A DNA stretch of 64,000 nt from Herbaspirillum sp. RTI4 (GTDB lineage Bacteria; Pseudomonadota; Gammaproteobacteria; Burkholderiales; Burkholderiaceae_D), in assembly GCF_034313965.1 (NCBI RefSeq), contig NZ_JAVIWQ010000002.1, positions 496,001 to 560,000 of the forward strand, in the 5' to 3' direction. Below, piece after piece: positions 33,663 to 42,390 of the stretch. Made by a program: the position numbers and the translations under genes. The first letter of the stretch is position 1. Every line of letters begins with the position of its first letter. The notes beneath the pieces were generated by a model. That model made no database searches, was not told the DNA's origin, and was given only the letters and a program-made list of their open reading frames with translations.

Positions 33663-34438
33663 GTATTGCTGCGACATCCACGCCTATGCTGAGTACTTCC
33701 GGTCTCGAATTATCGTATGGCGATTTCAAGGCGCTCGACGGCGTGACGATGGAAATGAACCTGAGCGGATTACACGGCATGATAGGGCCGAACGGCGCAG
33801 GCAAAAGCACCTTGTTTGCGGTATTGAGCGGCTTTGCGCGACAAACAGCGGGCAAGGTGAATTTTGCGGGGACGGCGTTCGAGTCCCTGTCACCGGTAGA
33901 ACGCGCGCGCCACGGTTTTGGCCGTACCTTCCAGGTGCCGCGTGAATTCAAACATTTGACTGTGCGTGAAAATCTGAAAGTCGGCGCACGCAAACAACCG
34001 GGCGAATCCTTGCTCAAGCTCTTGCTTGCACCGCGTGAAGTGCGGGAAGCGGAAGCCGCGCTCGATGCGCGTGTCGAACAGAGCCTCGATTTTCTGAAGT
34101 TGCGTCCCGTTGCTGACGTGCCTGCCAGCGGATTATCGGGCGGCCAGAAAAAACTGCTGGAACTGGGCCGCATTTTGATGTCCGATCCGCAATTCATTCT
34201 GCTCGACGAACCTTATGCCGGCGTGAATCCGGTATTGATTGAAGAAATTTCCGAACGCATCCGCGAACTGAACCAACAAGGAATCGGCTTCTTGATCATC
34301 GAGCACAACCTGGAAGCCCTGAACCGTCTGGTCGACGATTTGTATGTCATGGACCGCGGCGCCTTGCTGGCACACGGCAAGCCGGACGACGTACTAGATA
34401 ACGCCGCCGTGCGGGCCGCTTACATGGGGAGCCAATGA
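33659..34438 (+). CDS. Branched-chain amino acid-type ABC transporter ATP-binding protein, LivG type (second system)
   Basis: A 259-residue ATPase: Walker A GPNGAGKST, signature LSGGQKKLLELGR, Walker B FILLDEPYAGVNP, H-loop LIIEHNLE. ATGA overlaps with both neighbours indicate tight coupling. Unlike the first system's LivG, the signature motif is canonical. Confidence 0.92.
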   Translation: MSIAATSTPMLSTSGLELSYGDFKALDGVTMEMNLSGLHGMIGPNGAGKSTLFAVLSGFARQTAGKVNFAGTAFESLSPVERARHGFGRTFQVPREFKHLTVRENLKVGARKQPGESLLKLLLAPREVREAEAALDARVEQSLDFLKLRPVADVPASGLSGGQKKLLELGRILMSDPQFILLDEPYAGVNPVLIEEISERIRELNQQGIGFLIIEHNLEALNRLVDDLYVMDRGALLAHGKPDDVLDNAAVRAAYMGSQ

Positions 34439-35142
34439 TGAATCCCGTTTTCGATATCAAGGGGCTCAGCGGCGGCTACGGCGAAGTGGACATCCTCAAG
34501 GGGATCCATCTGCATGTCATGCCGGGCGAAATCGTGACCATTGCCGGGACCAACGGCGCGGGTAAATCGACCATCATCAAGGCGGCAATGGGCTTGCTGC
34601 CGCGTGTCAGTGGCAGCATCCTTTTTAATGGCGTCGATATTGCACACGCCAGTGTGGAATCGCGCCTTGAGCACGGCATCGGCTACGTTCCGCAAGTGGC
34701 GAATGTATTTCCGTCGCTGACCGTGCATGACAATCTGCTGGTGGTACAGGGCGTGCGTCAGCAGAAGCAGCGGGCGGAAGAAATGTATGCCTTGTTTCCC
34801 GCCCTGGCCACGCATCGCAGGCGCAAAGCAGGCTTGTTGTCGGGTGGCGAACGGCAACAGCTGGCGTTCGCTCGTGCATTGATGCGCACGCCCTCCATGA
34901 TGCTGCTGGACGAACCCACGGCCGCGCTTTCGCCGTCGCTGGTCGAAGAAATTTTTACCTACGTCGCCCGCCTGCCTGCGGCGGGTGCGGCGGTGTTGAT
35001 GGTGGAGCAGCGAGCGCGCCAGTCGCTCGCCATCAGCCATCGTGGTTACATCATTGATCAGGGAAGCGTTGCGATGGAGGGCGACGCTGCCATGCTGCTC
35101 AACGATCCGCGTGCGGCTGATCTTTTTATCGGCAAGCACTGA
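34435..35142 (+). CDS. Branched-chain amino acid-type ABC transporter ATP-binding protein, LivF type (second system)
   Basis: A 235-residue ATPase: Walker A GTNGAGKST, signature LSGGERQQLAFARAL, Walker B MMLLDEPTAALSP, and the MVEQRARQSL tail usual for LivF. It is the last gene of the operon; a strong stem-loop follows 32 bases after the stop codon. Confidence 0.92.
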   Translation: MMNPVFDIKGLSGGYGEVDILKGIHLHVMPGEIVTIAGTNGAGKSTIIKAAMGLLPRVSGSILFNGVDIAHASVESRLEHGIGYVPQVANVFPSLTVHDNLLVVQGVRQQKQRAEEMYALFPALATHRRRKAGLLSGGERQQLAFARALMRTPSMMLLDEPTAALSPSLVEEIFTYVARLPAAGAAVLMVEQRARQSLAISHRGYIIDQGSVAMEGDAAMLLNDPRAADLFIGKH

Positions 35143-35173
35143 TCCGGCACTTCTGATGCGGTACTCTTGATAC

Positions 35174-35212
35174 GGCAGCTTCAGGCGGACGTCCTCATTG
35201 CCTGAAGCTGCC
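35174..35212 (+). terminator. Terminator hairpin after second Liv-type operon
   Basis: GGCAGCTTCAGGC (35174-35186) pairs perfectly with GCCTGAAGCTGCC (35200-35212), followed by ATTCATTTTGTT. Three loose 14-bp TGATNCGGYA repeats (35140-35181) precede and partly overlap the left arm. Confidence 0.8.
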
Positions 35213-35381
35213 ATTCATTTTGTTGCGGAATTTGCGCAGTAACTCGCTACTGACACGCAAGTACGGGTCATCTTCGGCAAACACTTCCCTCTGTTTTCTG
35301 ATCGCCAGGATGCGGCCGCTTCCCATGCATTCTCATGGCGACAAGGCAGGCATTCCCGTCCCTCCCTTCCTGTTTTGCGCA

Positions 35382-35418
35382 CAACATTGTTGACACATCA
35401 CAATATTTTGCCTATTCT
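35382..35418 (+). promoter_or_regulatory. Strong sigma-70 promoter of GntR gene with overlapping palindrome
   Basis: TTGACA (35390-35395), a 17-base spacer and TATTCT (35413-35418) give a near-consensus promoter. An 11-bp palindrome CAACATTGTTG (35382-35392) overlaps the -35 box, a good position for self-repression by the GntR-family protein encoded 54 bases downstream. Confidence 0.7.
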
Positions 35419-35471
35419 TGCCCCACCGGTCTTACCACTGAAGTGGCAAAGCTCCACCTTACCCCCACACC

Positions 35472-36194
35472 ATGTCATTCGATCCCATTATTCAAACCAC
35501 GGTCTCCGAGCAGGTTGCGCAGCGCTTGCTGGGCATGATCCGCAGCGGCCAACTCAAGCCGAATCAGCAGTTACCGCCCGAACGCGAACTGGCCGCCATG
35601 TTTGACGTCGGCCGCCCGGCGGTGCGCGAGGCGATCAAGGGATTGTCCTTGCTGGGTCTGCTGCGCATCCGCCAGAGCGAAGGGACCTTTGTCGGTTCGC
35701 TGGAAACCCGCGAACTGCTGGAGCCGCTGGAGATGATCATCAACCTTAATGCTGGCACGCTGGATGCGCTGTTCGATGCGCGCATCGTCATCGAAAGCGG
35801 CGTTGCTGCACTGGCGGCGCAACACATCAGCGACGAGCAACTGGCCTTTCTGACGACGACGATCGACAGCGAAAGCGGCTTGCTGGGCGATGGCGAGACG
35901 TTTGCCGCTTCCGATGTGGCCTTCCACGAGACCATCATCGAGGCTTGCAACAATCCCTTCATGCAAAGCATTGCCGGCAGTTTGTACGTGCTGGGCAAAA
36001 AGAGCCGCGCCATTACGTCGCGCATTCCGGCCGTGCTGGAGCGCAGTTTGCAAGATCACCGCGACATTCTGGAGGCGTTGCAAGCACGCGATCCTGAGCG
36101 CGCAGCGCAGGCCATGCGTCAGCATTTGCTGCGGGTGCGGGAGGGCTATCACCACGCCGAGAATGCTGCCTCTCTGACTGCGTCGGTCAAGTGA
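35472..36194 (+). CDS. GntR-family (FadR subfamily) transcriptional regulator
   Basis: A 240-residue regulator: winged helix (LKPNQQLPPERELAAMFDVGRPAVREAIKGLSLLGLLRIRQSEGTFVG) then an FCD domain from ~80 with the ligand/metal residues in DVAFHETIIEACNN and LQDHRDILEAL. FadR-type regulators with this layout commonly control sugar-acid catabolism (LldR, UxuR, GntR groups). It lies before, and in line with, the SDR and FAH genes that it probably controls. Confidence 0.9.
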   Translation: MSFDPIIQTTVSEQVAQRLLGMIRSGQLKPNQQLPPERELAAMFDVGRPAVREAIKGLSLLGLLRIRQSEGTFVGSLETRELLEPLEMIINLNAGTLDALFDARIVIESGVAALAAQHISDEQLAFLTTTIDSESGLLGDGETFAASDVAFHETIIEACNNPFMQSIAGSLYVLGKKSRAITSRIPAVLERSLQDHRDILEALQARDPERAAQAMRQHLLRVREGYHHAENAASLTASVK

Positions 36195-36320
36195 ACGGCC
36201 ACTCGAAAGTCAGCGCCGGGCTCGCACTATCCGGTCGGCAATCGGTGATGAGCGGACAGCGCCTACGCACACCAATCCTGCTTCATGTCACTTCATTTAT
36301 CCCCTCTTAAGGAATCATTC

Positions 36321-37076
36321 ATGACCAATCGCCTGACGGGTAAAACCGCGCTGATTACCGCTGCTGCTCAGGGCATAGGACGCGCGACTGTCGAAACTTT
36401 CCTGCGGGAAGGCGCGCGCGTCATCGCCACCGACATCAACGAATCGCTGCTCGCGGAACTGGCCGGGTTGCCTAATTGTGTCGTGCGCAAACTGGATGTC
36501 ACCAGCAGCGCCGAGGTTAATGCACTGGCCGCTGAGTTGGGCGCGATCGACGTGTTGTTCAATTGCGCCGGTTACGTGCATCACGGCTCCATCCTTGAGT
36601 GCGACGAAGACGCCTGGAATTTCTCATTCAACCTCAACGTGAGTGCCATGTACCGCACTATCCGCGCCTTCCTGCCGGCCATGCTGAAAAATGGCGGCGG
36701 CTCGATCATCAACATGTCCTCCGCGGCGTCGAGCATCAAGGGCGTGCCGGCGCGCTTCGCTTATGGTGCCAGCAAGGCGGCCGTGATTGGCCTGACTAAA
36801 GCAGTGGCCGCAGATTTTATTTCGCAGGGCATCCGCTGCAATGCGATCTGTCCCGGCACAGTGGAATCGCCTTCGCTGCGCGGGCGCATCGCCGATCAGG
36901 CGCACAACAGTGGCAAGAGCGATGCGCAAGTGCGCGAGATGTTTGTGTCGCGCCAGCCCATAGGCCGCGTCGGCAAGGCCGAAGAAATCGCTGCACTGGC
37001 GCTATATCTGGCATCGGACGAATCGGGATTCACCACCGGCACCAGCCAGATTATTGACGGCGGCTGGTCCAACTAA
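36321..37076 (+). CDS. SDR dehydrogenase, probable 2-keto-3-deoxy-L-fuconate dehydrogenase type
   Basis: A 251-residue short-chain dehydrogenase. The cofactor loop TAAAQGIG (13-20), Asp38 at the end of beta-2 (NAD rather than NADP preference), NCAG (81-84), Ser133/134, Tyr148-x3-Lys152 and the C-terminal GTSQIIDGGWSN are all present. AAAQGIGRA with ATDIN resembles the DHRS6/2-keto-3-deoxy-L-fuconate 4-dehydrogenase group. The FAH gene 12 bases downstream encodes the type of enzyme expected to cleave the 2,4-diketo product. Start ATG 36321 with AAGGAAT upstream. The specific substrate is inference. Confidence 0.85.
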   Translation: MTNRLTGKTALITAAAQGIGRATVETFLREGARVIATDINESLLAELAGLPNCVVRKLDVTSSAEVNALAAELGAIDVLFNCAGYVHHGSILECDEDAWNFSFNLNVSAMYRTIRAFLPAMLKNGGGSIINMSSAASSIKGVPARFAYGASKAAVIGLTKAVAADFISQGIRCNAICPGTVESPSLRGRIADQAHNSGKSDAQVREMFVSRQPIGRVGKAEEIAALALYLASDESGFTTGTSQIIDGGWSN

Positions 37077-37088
37077 AAGGAAATCACC

Positions 37089-37949
37089 ATGAAGTTATTA
37101 CGTCACGGCCCCAAGGGCCACGAAAAACCCGCTGCCATCGACGCCAGCGGCAAGATCCGCGATTTGTCCTCCGTCATTGCCGACATCACGCCGGAAATGT
37201 TGTCCCCCTCCGGATTGGCAAAACTGCGCGCGCTCGATCTGTCTAGCCTGCCGGAAGTTCTTGCGCCCAAGCGCATCGGCACGCCGTTCACCGGCCTGGG
37301 CAAGTTCATGTGCGTCGGACTCAATTACAGCGATCACGCGGCGGAATCCGGCCTGCCGGTACCGCCGGAGCCAGTGCTGTTCAATAAGTGGAATAGCAGC
37401 TTTACCGGCCCGAATGATCCGGTAGTGATGCCGAAAAATTCAGTCAAGACGGATTGGGAAGTTGAACTCGGCGTGGTGATCGGCAGCAAGGCACGCTACG
37501 TTACGCTGGAAGATGCGCTGAACCATGTCGCCGGTTACACGGTGATTAATGACGTGTCGGAGCGCGAATATCAAATCGAGCGCAGCGGCACCTGGGACAA
37601 GGGAAAAGGATGCGACACCTTCGGCCCGGTCGGTCCGTGGCTGGTGACGTCCGATGAAGTCGGCGATCCGCAAAACCTCTCGATGTGGCTGGAAGTGAAC
37701 GGCAAGCGCTATCAGAACGGCTCGACCAAAACTATGATTTTCGATGTCGCGTTTCTGGTGCATTACATCAGCCAGTTCGCCACCTTGTATCCCGGCGACA
37801 TCATCTCCACCGGCACGCCTCCCGGCGTCGGCATGGGCCAGAAGCCACCGGTGTATTTGAAGAATGGTGATGTGATTCGCCTGGGTATCGACAAGCTGGG
37901 TGAGCAGCAACAAACGGTGCATAGCTGGGATGAATCCTTGCTCGACTAA
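37089..37949 (+). CDS. Fumarylacetoacetate hydrolase-family protein, probable 2,4-diketo-3-deoxy-L-fuconate hydrolase type
   Basis: A 286-residue FAH-fold enzyme. The divalent-metal site is visible as Glu124-x-Glu126 in DWEVELGVV and Asp155 in VINDVSEREYQ. Other family blocks are GLNYSDHAAESG, FGPVGPWLVT and ISTGTPPGVGMG. With the SDR upstream it fits the last two steps of the non-phosphorylating L-fucose/L-rhamnose-type route, giving pyruvate and lactate. Ureidoglycolate lyase has often been assigned to this family and is an alternative. AAAGGAAATCACC precedes the ATG. Confidence 0.85.
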   Translation: MKLLRHGPKGHEKPAAIDASGKIRDLSSVIADITPEMLSPSGLAKLRALDLSSLPEVLAPKRIGTPFTGLGKFMCVGLNYSDHAAESGLPVPPEPVLFNKWNSSFTGPNDPVVMPKNSVKTDWEVELGVVIGSKARYVTLEDALNHVAGYTVINDVSEREYQIERSGTWDKGKGCDTFGPVGPWLVTSDEVGDPQNLSMWLEVNGKRYQNGSTKTMIFDVAFLVHYISQFATLYPGDIISTGTPPGVGMGQKPPVYLKNGDVIRLGIDKLGEQQQTVHSWDESLLD

Positions 37950-38003
37950 ACAGGAACGTCGTTTTTGAAAAGTGACGACGGTGATTACGGAGCAGACCGG
38001 CGT

Positions 38004-38168
38004 GCCGCCGGATCCTTCGATACGGCGCGATGCGCCTACTCAGGACGAACGGTGGGTGGATATTGAAACTGCAAACGACGACACATTATTCGTCACTGGC
38101 AGCAGCTCAAGCATCACTTACCGTTCGTTCTGAGTAGGGAGGCAATCCCGATCGAAGGATCCGGCGGT
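38004..38168. repeat. Inverted pair of ~50-bp repeats (REP/BIME-like)
   Basis: Two arms in opposite orientation, 38004-38053 and 38120-38168, share GCCGGATCCTTCGAT and TACTCAGRACGAACGGT around a variable hairpin centre (GGCGCGATGCGCC on the left, GGGAGGCAATCCC on the right). 66 bases lie between. The CCTTCGAT...TCAGGACGAACGG pattern resembles a widespread intergenic palindromic repeat of proteobacteria. It fills most of the 390-base spacer before the MFS gene. Confidence 0.85.
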
Positions 38169-38339
38169 AAGCCGGCCGAATCGCCAACATGAATTGGCGT
38201 CCTTCAAATGCCGCTCATCTCCCATGCAATCGCGTTTATATGCAGTGTTGGTATAGAACAAGCTTAAATATTCCATGTGATTGCGTCGGATAGTCGCGTC
38301 ATCAGTGGTTCATCAATAATAAAATCTCAGGAGACAAAC

Positions 38340-39659
38340 ATGACAGCAAGTCCCGGCCTTCTTTCGGCCAGCAGCAAGGCATTTGAAGAAGCGACCTATC
38401 GCAAAATTACCTGGCGCATCATTCCCTTTTTGATCGTCTGTTTCATCTTCGCGTATTTCGATCGCGTCAATATCAGCTTTGCCAAACTGCAAATGCAAGG
38501 CGACCTTGGCTTGAGCGATGCGGCCTACGGTTTCGGCGCGAGCATCTTTTTCATTGGTTATTTCATTTTTGAAATCCCGAGCAACATCATCCTGCATCGG
38601 GTCGGCGCCAAGCTCTGGATTGCGCGCATCATGGTGTCGTGGGGCATTGCTTCCTCGCTGCTGATGCTGGTAGAAAACGAGACCTGGTTTTATGTGCTGC
38701 GCTTTATCATCGGCGCTACCGAAGCGGGTTTCCTGCCGGGCATCATCCTGTATTTCACTTACTGGTTTCCGGCACAGAGAAGAGCGCGCATCAACGCGAT
38801 TTTCATGACCTCGATCGCCATCTCGGGCGTGGTCGGCGGTCCCATTGCCGGTTTCATCATGACCCGTTTTGCCGGGGTGAATGGCTGGGCCGGCTGGCAA
38901 TGGCTGTTCCTGCTGGAAGGGGTGCCGACCATCGTGCTGGGCTTGCTGGTACTGCTGTGGCTGGACGATAACATCGGTAAAGCGAAGTGGTTATCGACGG
39001 AAGAGAAAACGCTGTTGCAAGACAATATCGACCGCGACAGAAGTGCCGCAGTAGCGCATAGCTTCCTCGATGCGGTCAAACAGCCTGTCACTATTTTTCT
39101 TTCCGTGGTGTATCTCTTCATGCTGATGGGTCTGTACGGCCTGACCTTCTGGCTGCCGCAACTGATCAAGAATACCGGTGTCGCCAGTCCGATGACGATT
39201 GGCCTGCTGAGTACCATTCCCTACGCAGCCGCAGGTATCGCGATGGTGCTGATTGCGCGCAGTTCCGACCGCCACGGCGAACGTCGCTGGCATCTTGGCT
39301 TGTCGGTGCTGGTCGGTGGGATTGGGTATGTGCTGAGTGGTTTGTTTGGCGATCATACGGCTATTGCGATTGCGGCATTGTCGCTGGCGGCCGTCGGTGT
39401 GATTGGTTGTCTGCCGGTGTTCTGGACGCTGCCGCCCAAATTTTTATCGGGCAGCGCCGCCGCCGGGGGTATCGCGCTGATTAATTCCATCGGCAATCTG
39501 GGCGGCATCATCAGCCCCTACATGGTGGGCAAGGTAAGGGACGTCACCGGCAGTACGGCCGGCGGTCTGTACGCCATCGCTGCCGTCACACTGTTAGCCG
39601 CGCTGCTCATTTTGTTTGCTTTGCCGCGCAGCATATCGGAGAAGGATCCGGTGCACTGA
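38340..39659 (+). CDS. MFS transporter of the anion:cation symporter (ACS) type, probable sugar-acid or carboxylate importer
   Basis: A 439-residue carrier with about 12 hydrophobic segments. The N-terminus FLIVCFIFAYFDRVNISFAKLQM is the ACS-family hallmark (phthalate, tartrate, hexuronate carriers), followed by RVGAKLWIARIMVSWG and EAGFLPGIILYFTYWFPAQRRAR. Strong ribosome site CAGGAGAC. It follows the SDR-FAH pair and is probably the uptake route for the same sugar acid; an inverted TGTT-N7-AACA element at ~38247 could be a GntR site. A terminator follows. Confidence 0.88.
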   Translation: MTASPGLLSASSKAFEEATYRKITWRIIPFLIVCFIFAYFDRVNISFAKLQMQGDLGLSDAAYGFGASIFFIGYFIFEIPSNIILHRVGAKLWIARIMVSWGIASSLLMLVENETWFYVLRFIIGATEAGFLPGIILYFTYWFPAQRRARINAIFMTSIAISGVVGGPIAGFIMTRFAGVNGWAGWQWLFLLEGVPTIVLGLLVLLWLDDNIGKAKWLSTEEKTLLQDNIDRDRSAAVAHSFLDAVKQPVTIFLSVVYLFMLMGLYGLTFWLPQLIKNTGVASPMTIGLLSTIPYAAAGIAMVLIARSSDRHGERRWHLGLSVLVGGIGYVLSGLFGDHTAIAIAALSLAAVGVIGCLPVFWTLPPKFLSGSAAAGGIALINSIGNLGGIISPYMVGKVRDVTGSTAGGLYAIAAVTLLAALLILFALPRSISEKDPVH

Positions 39660-39683
39660 ACTGTCGTTTGATCTCTGCATCAT

Positions 39684-39724
39684 GAAACCGGCAGCCGGGC
39701 AGATTTGCTCCGCTGCCGGTTTTC
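39684..39724 (+). terminator. Rho-independent terminator after MFS gene
   Basis: GAAACCGGCAGC (39684-39695) pairs with GCTGCCGGTTTC, followed by TTTCC. The A-rich left side could also stop transcription of the convergent EamA gene. Confidence 0.85.
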
Positions 39725-39766
39725 TTTCCGGCCTCCTTATTTTTTGCTCCCACTCTCCACGGCATC

Positions 39767-40663
39767 TCAGCGCTTGCGCTCTTTTGCCGGCGACCTGAGC
39801 ATGGCCCAGATTGCCGCGCAGATACAGGCTCCGCCGACGAAATGCGCCAGGGTCAGCGTTTCGTTCAGAAATATCACCCCCCATAAAACACCGAACGGCG
39901 GAATCAGAAACGTGACGGTCATCGACCGCGTCGGACTAATATCGGCAATGAGCCGGTAATAAATAATGTAAGCGAACGCGGTGCATGCCAGTCCCAACCC
40001 CGCCATGGCCAGCCATACGCCGCTACCGCCCCAGCTTACCGGCGGCGCGGCAAGTACGCTATATGCCGCGAATGGCAACAGCAACAGCACCGCGCCAAGC
40101 TGACTGCCTAGCGCAAGCAAGGTACTGTCGAGCCCGCCTTTTTCTGAAATCCATTTTCTCGTGAGAAAACCGCCCAGACCGTAGCAGGCCGTGGCGATAA
40201 GGCAGGCTCCTGCCCCCATCAATACCTCGGGCGTCAGTTTCACCGGTCCCGCATTGGTGAGTATGGCAACACCGGCAATGCCCAGAAATACGCCGGCTAC
40301 TTTTAACGGTGTCAGTTTTTCAGAAAAGAACAAGGCGCCGATAACCGCACCCATCAGCGGCGTAGTGGCATTAAAGATGGCCGAGTATCCCGCCGGCAGT
40401 ACCCGTGCGGCGACGCTATACATGGCAAACGGAATCCCGGAATTGACGACACCCAGCAGCAATGCAAGACCCAGCTTGCCCTGATAGCGGAGACGGATGC
40501 GCAACAGCAGCGCAATGGCGAACAATCCGCCCGTGGCCAGCAGTACCCGAAAAAATGCCGTCGGCAGTGCGCCAAGGACCGGCACGATCATCCGCATAAA
40601 CATAAAACTGGCACCCCAAACGGCGGCCAGACCAAGCATGCGCAAGCTATCTGCTGTTCTCAT
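39767..40663 (-). CDS. EamA/DMT-family transporter
   Basis: A 298-residue membrane protein with ten hydrophobic segments in two EamA halves. The first half opens MLGLAAVWGASFMFMRMIVP and ends TPLKVAGVFLGIAGVAIL; the second ends TLTLAHFVGGACICAAIWAML. Members export amino acids and other metabolites (RhaT, YdcZ, RarD groups). No neighbour reveals the substrate. Start ATG 40663; the ribosome site is weak. Confidence 0.9.
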   Translation of the reverse strand: MRTADSLRMLGLAAVWGASFMFMRMIVPVLGALPTAFFRVLLATGGLFAIALLLRIRLRYQGKLGLALLLGVVNSGIPFAMYSVAARVLPAGYSAIFNATTPLMGAVIGALFFSEKLTPLKVAGVFLGIAGVAILTNAGPVKLTPEVLMGAGACLIATACYGLGGFLTRKWISEKGGLDSTLLALGSQLGAVLLLLPFAAYSVLAAPPVSWGGSGVWLAMAGLGLACTAFAYIIYYRLIADISPTRSMTVTFLIPPFGVLWGVIFLNETLTLAHFVGGACICAAIWAMLRSPAKERKR

Positions 40664-41009
40664 GGATTTTAAAATAGTCGGCCAGTGTTGATGGCGACGA
40701 GAGTAAGTAATAAGGGCTGACAGTCTAACCGTGATGATCGTTTGGCTTTTGCAGAAAGCGCCGCATCATGGCGCATGCCAAATGCGGCAGGGTTTAACTC
40801 CCCCGATAATCAATAATCAATAATCAGCACGAACAATTGCCTGGAACTTACGCAAAAGCCTTTTGACTGTGTTGCTTTTTACTATCTTTTTTAGCGCGTA
40901 ATGTAGCCGTGTTTTATCGGCAGTGCTAGACTGCCGCGGTGGGTTGAAAGCGATTGTTTTCTTGAAAAGCGCGCTGCCATTGTCATAACAACAACAATTG
41001 AGCACAAAA
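40664..41009. other. Spacer between EamA and outer-membrane protein genes
   Basis: 346 bases without a gene. It holds three tandem ATAATCA 7-mers around 40806-40826 and a perfect 7-bp inverted repeat CGGCAGT/ACTGCCG (40918-40936, 5-base loop). Promoters could not be assigned. Confidence 0.45.
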
Positions 41010-41594
41010 ATGATTACATCTGTCATGGCAAGAGTGGATATAAAGAAGATCATGGGCATCGCCTTATTGGCCATTAGCCCGACTGCCTTTGCACAATCCC
41101 AGAATTTTGAAGGCGTTGGAGTCTCGCTGGACTACGGGCTTTTTGCCATCAAAGACAAGTCCACTCCAGGCAGCAGCATCACCAGCAATAGCGGGATTCC
41201 TGCCGTCACACTAGATTATTACCATGCCGTTACCGACAAAGTGTTATTGGGCGGGTATTTTACTTATGACCTGGTATCAAGCGATACTTACGGCTCGGAT
41301 CCCGATGCGCAACATCCGATGGAGTTGGGCGCTAAAGCCGCCTATGCGGTAACGGATTCGCTCATAGGCTATGTCAAGCTCGGTTATGCGTGGACTAGAT
41401 TCAGCTCTCCCGGGTTTTACCAAATCATGCGCGGCCCGGCTTTCGGTATTGGTGCCGAATATTTATGGACCAAAAATATCTTTACCCGTGTTGAGATTGC
41501 CCGTCAAAATTACAAGCAGGTCAACTGGTCCGATGGTACTGCCGACAAGGTCAACATCGATTCCTATACGGTTTCTGTCGGCTACCGGTTTTAG
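41010..41594 (+). CDS. Small outer-membrane beta-barrel protein
   Basis: A 194-residue protein with a signal peptide ending SPTAFA before QSQNFEG. The mature part shows alternating strands rich in aromatic residues (VSLDYGLF, AVTLDYYHAV, LIGYVKLGYAWTRF, GIGAEYLWTK) and ends VSVGYRF; a terminal Phe is the usual barrel-assembly signal. It looks like an eight-stranded OmpA/OmpW-like barrel without known function. ATG 41025 is a second possible start giving a shorter signal peptide; neither has a good ribosome site. It stands alone, with a terminator downstream. Confidence 0.85.
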   Translation: MITSVMARVDIKKIMGIALLAISPTAFAQSQNFEGVGVSLDYGLFAIKDKSTPGSSITSNSGIPAVTLDYYHAVTDKVLLGGYFTYDLVSSDTYGSDPDAQHPMELGAKAAYAVTDSLIGYVKLGYAWTRFSSPGFYQIMRGPAFGIGAEYLWTKNIFTRVEIARQNYKQVNWSDGTADKVNIDSYTVSVGYRF

Positions 41595-41651
41595 TAACCC
41601 GTAAAACCTGTATGCCGTTGGTTTTCCGAAAATGCTAACGGCAGGCAACGT

Positions 41652-41702
41652 AAAAAATCCCCGCTCGGTTCAGAACTTAATGAACTTAAGCGGGGATTTT
41701 TT
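41652..41702. terminator. Bidirectional terminator between outer-membrane gene and acxC
   Basis: AAAAAATCCCCGCT (41652-41665) is the perfect inverse of AGCGGGGATTTTTT (41689-41702). The T-tract on both strands suits the convergent gene pair. Confidence 0.9.
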
Positions 41703-41817
41703 ATGCCAAGCGCACTTTTAAAACCACGCATCAGTACGTACAACTCTTCATAAAAAAATCACAACATCCAGCGTGAACGGAAAGAGACCGGATGCAATGT
41801 CCGGCCTCTGGAGCACC

Positions 41818-42324
41818 TTAGTTAGCTTTTTCCGGCAAAGGCAAATGCACCCAGTCGTTGTAAAAAGCTTCGATATCCGGCTCAAATTCATGGATCACCG
41901 GGTACCAGGGAGTCGGCGCTTCCACATCGTGCATGATGCCGCATTCAGGACAATAGTACTCACGATAAACCTGCCAGGCGGTGTCCGGTGCCATCAGCGT
42001 CGGATAAATTTCGTGCATCGCTTCCGGCGTATCGCGCACATAGACCAGGGCTTCCAGCTTCCAGTTTTTCCGATAGTCGCCGAATTCATGGCCACAACTG
42101 CACTTGGTCACCCACTCTTTGCTGGTCTTGTTTTGCGCGATGTAGAGATGCAGACTGATCGGCAGAATCAACTTGTCATCCCACGTTAATTTGGACTGCA
42201 AGGTATTCAAATACATCTTGAAGCGGTCATGGTCCTTGGGCATCGACAGCATGCGCATGGTGGTTTCCCAATCCAGCTTGCCTTCCACCAGATAGTTCAC
42301 TTGCTCTTGTGTATAAACAGACAT
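41818..42324 (-). CDS. acxC: Acetone carboxylase gamma subunit
   Basis: A 168-residue protein, identical in length to known AcxC. It contains a zinc-binding pattern Cys-x-Cys (KCSCGHEFGDYRKNW) with a distant Cys-x2-Cys (YYCPECGIMHDVE). The gamma subunit caps the (alpha-beta-gamma)2 enzyme that carboxylates acetone to acetoacetate at the cost of ATP. A strong AGAGGAGA ribosome site precedes the ATG. The 66-base gap to acxB contains a stem-loop, so its level may be set independently. Confidence 0.95.
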   Translation of the reverse strand: MSVYTQEQVNYLVEGKLDWETTMRMLSMPKDHDRFKMYLNTLQSKLTWDDKLILPISLHLYIAQNKTSKEWVTKCSCGHEFGDYRKNWKLEALVYVRDTPEAMHEIYPTLMAPDTAWQVYREYYCPECGIMHDVEAPTPWYPVIHEFEPDIEAFYNDWVHLPLPEKAN

Positions 42325-42346
42325 TGTTATCTCCTCTATATGGGGT

Positions 42347-42385
42347 GGTCGGGGTGCATCCCGCTTCGCGGAAGCAACCCCGACC
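42347..42385 (-). other. Stem-loop between acxB and acxC
   Basis: GGTCGGGGT (42347-42355) pairs with ACCCCGACC (42377-42385). An inner CCGC/GCGG hairpin sits in the loop. There is no T-tract on the transcribed strand, so RNA processing or stability is more likely than termination. Confidence 0.7.
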
Positions 42386-42390
42386 TGAAA

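Noticed and set aside
38004..38168. Insertion sequence ends or a miniature transposon
   Set aside because: The inverted arms could be terminal repeats, but no target-site duplication was seen flanking them and the outer blocks resemble a known palindromic intergenic repeat, so a REP/BIME-like element is simpler.
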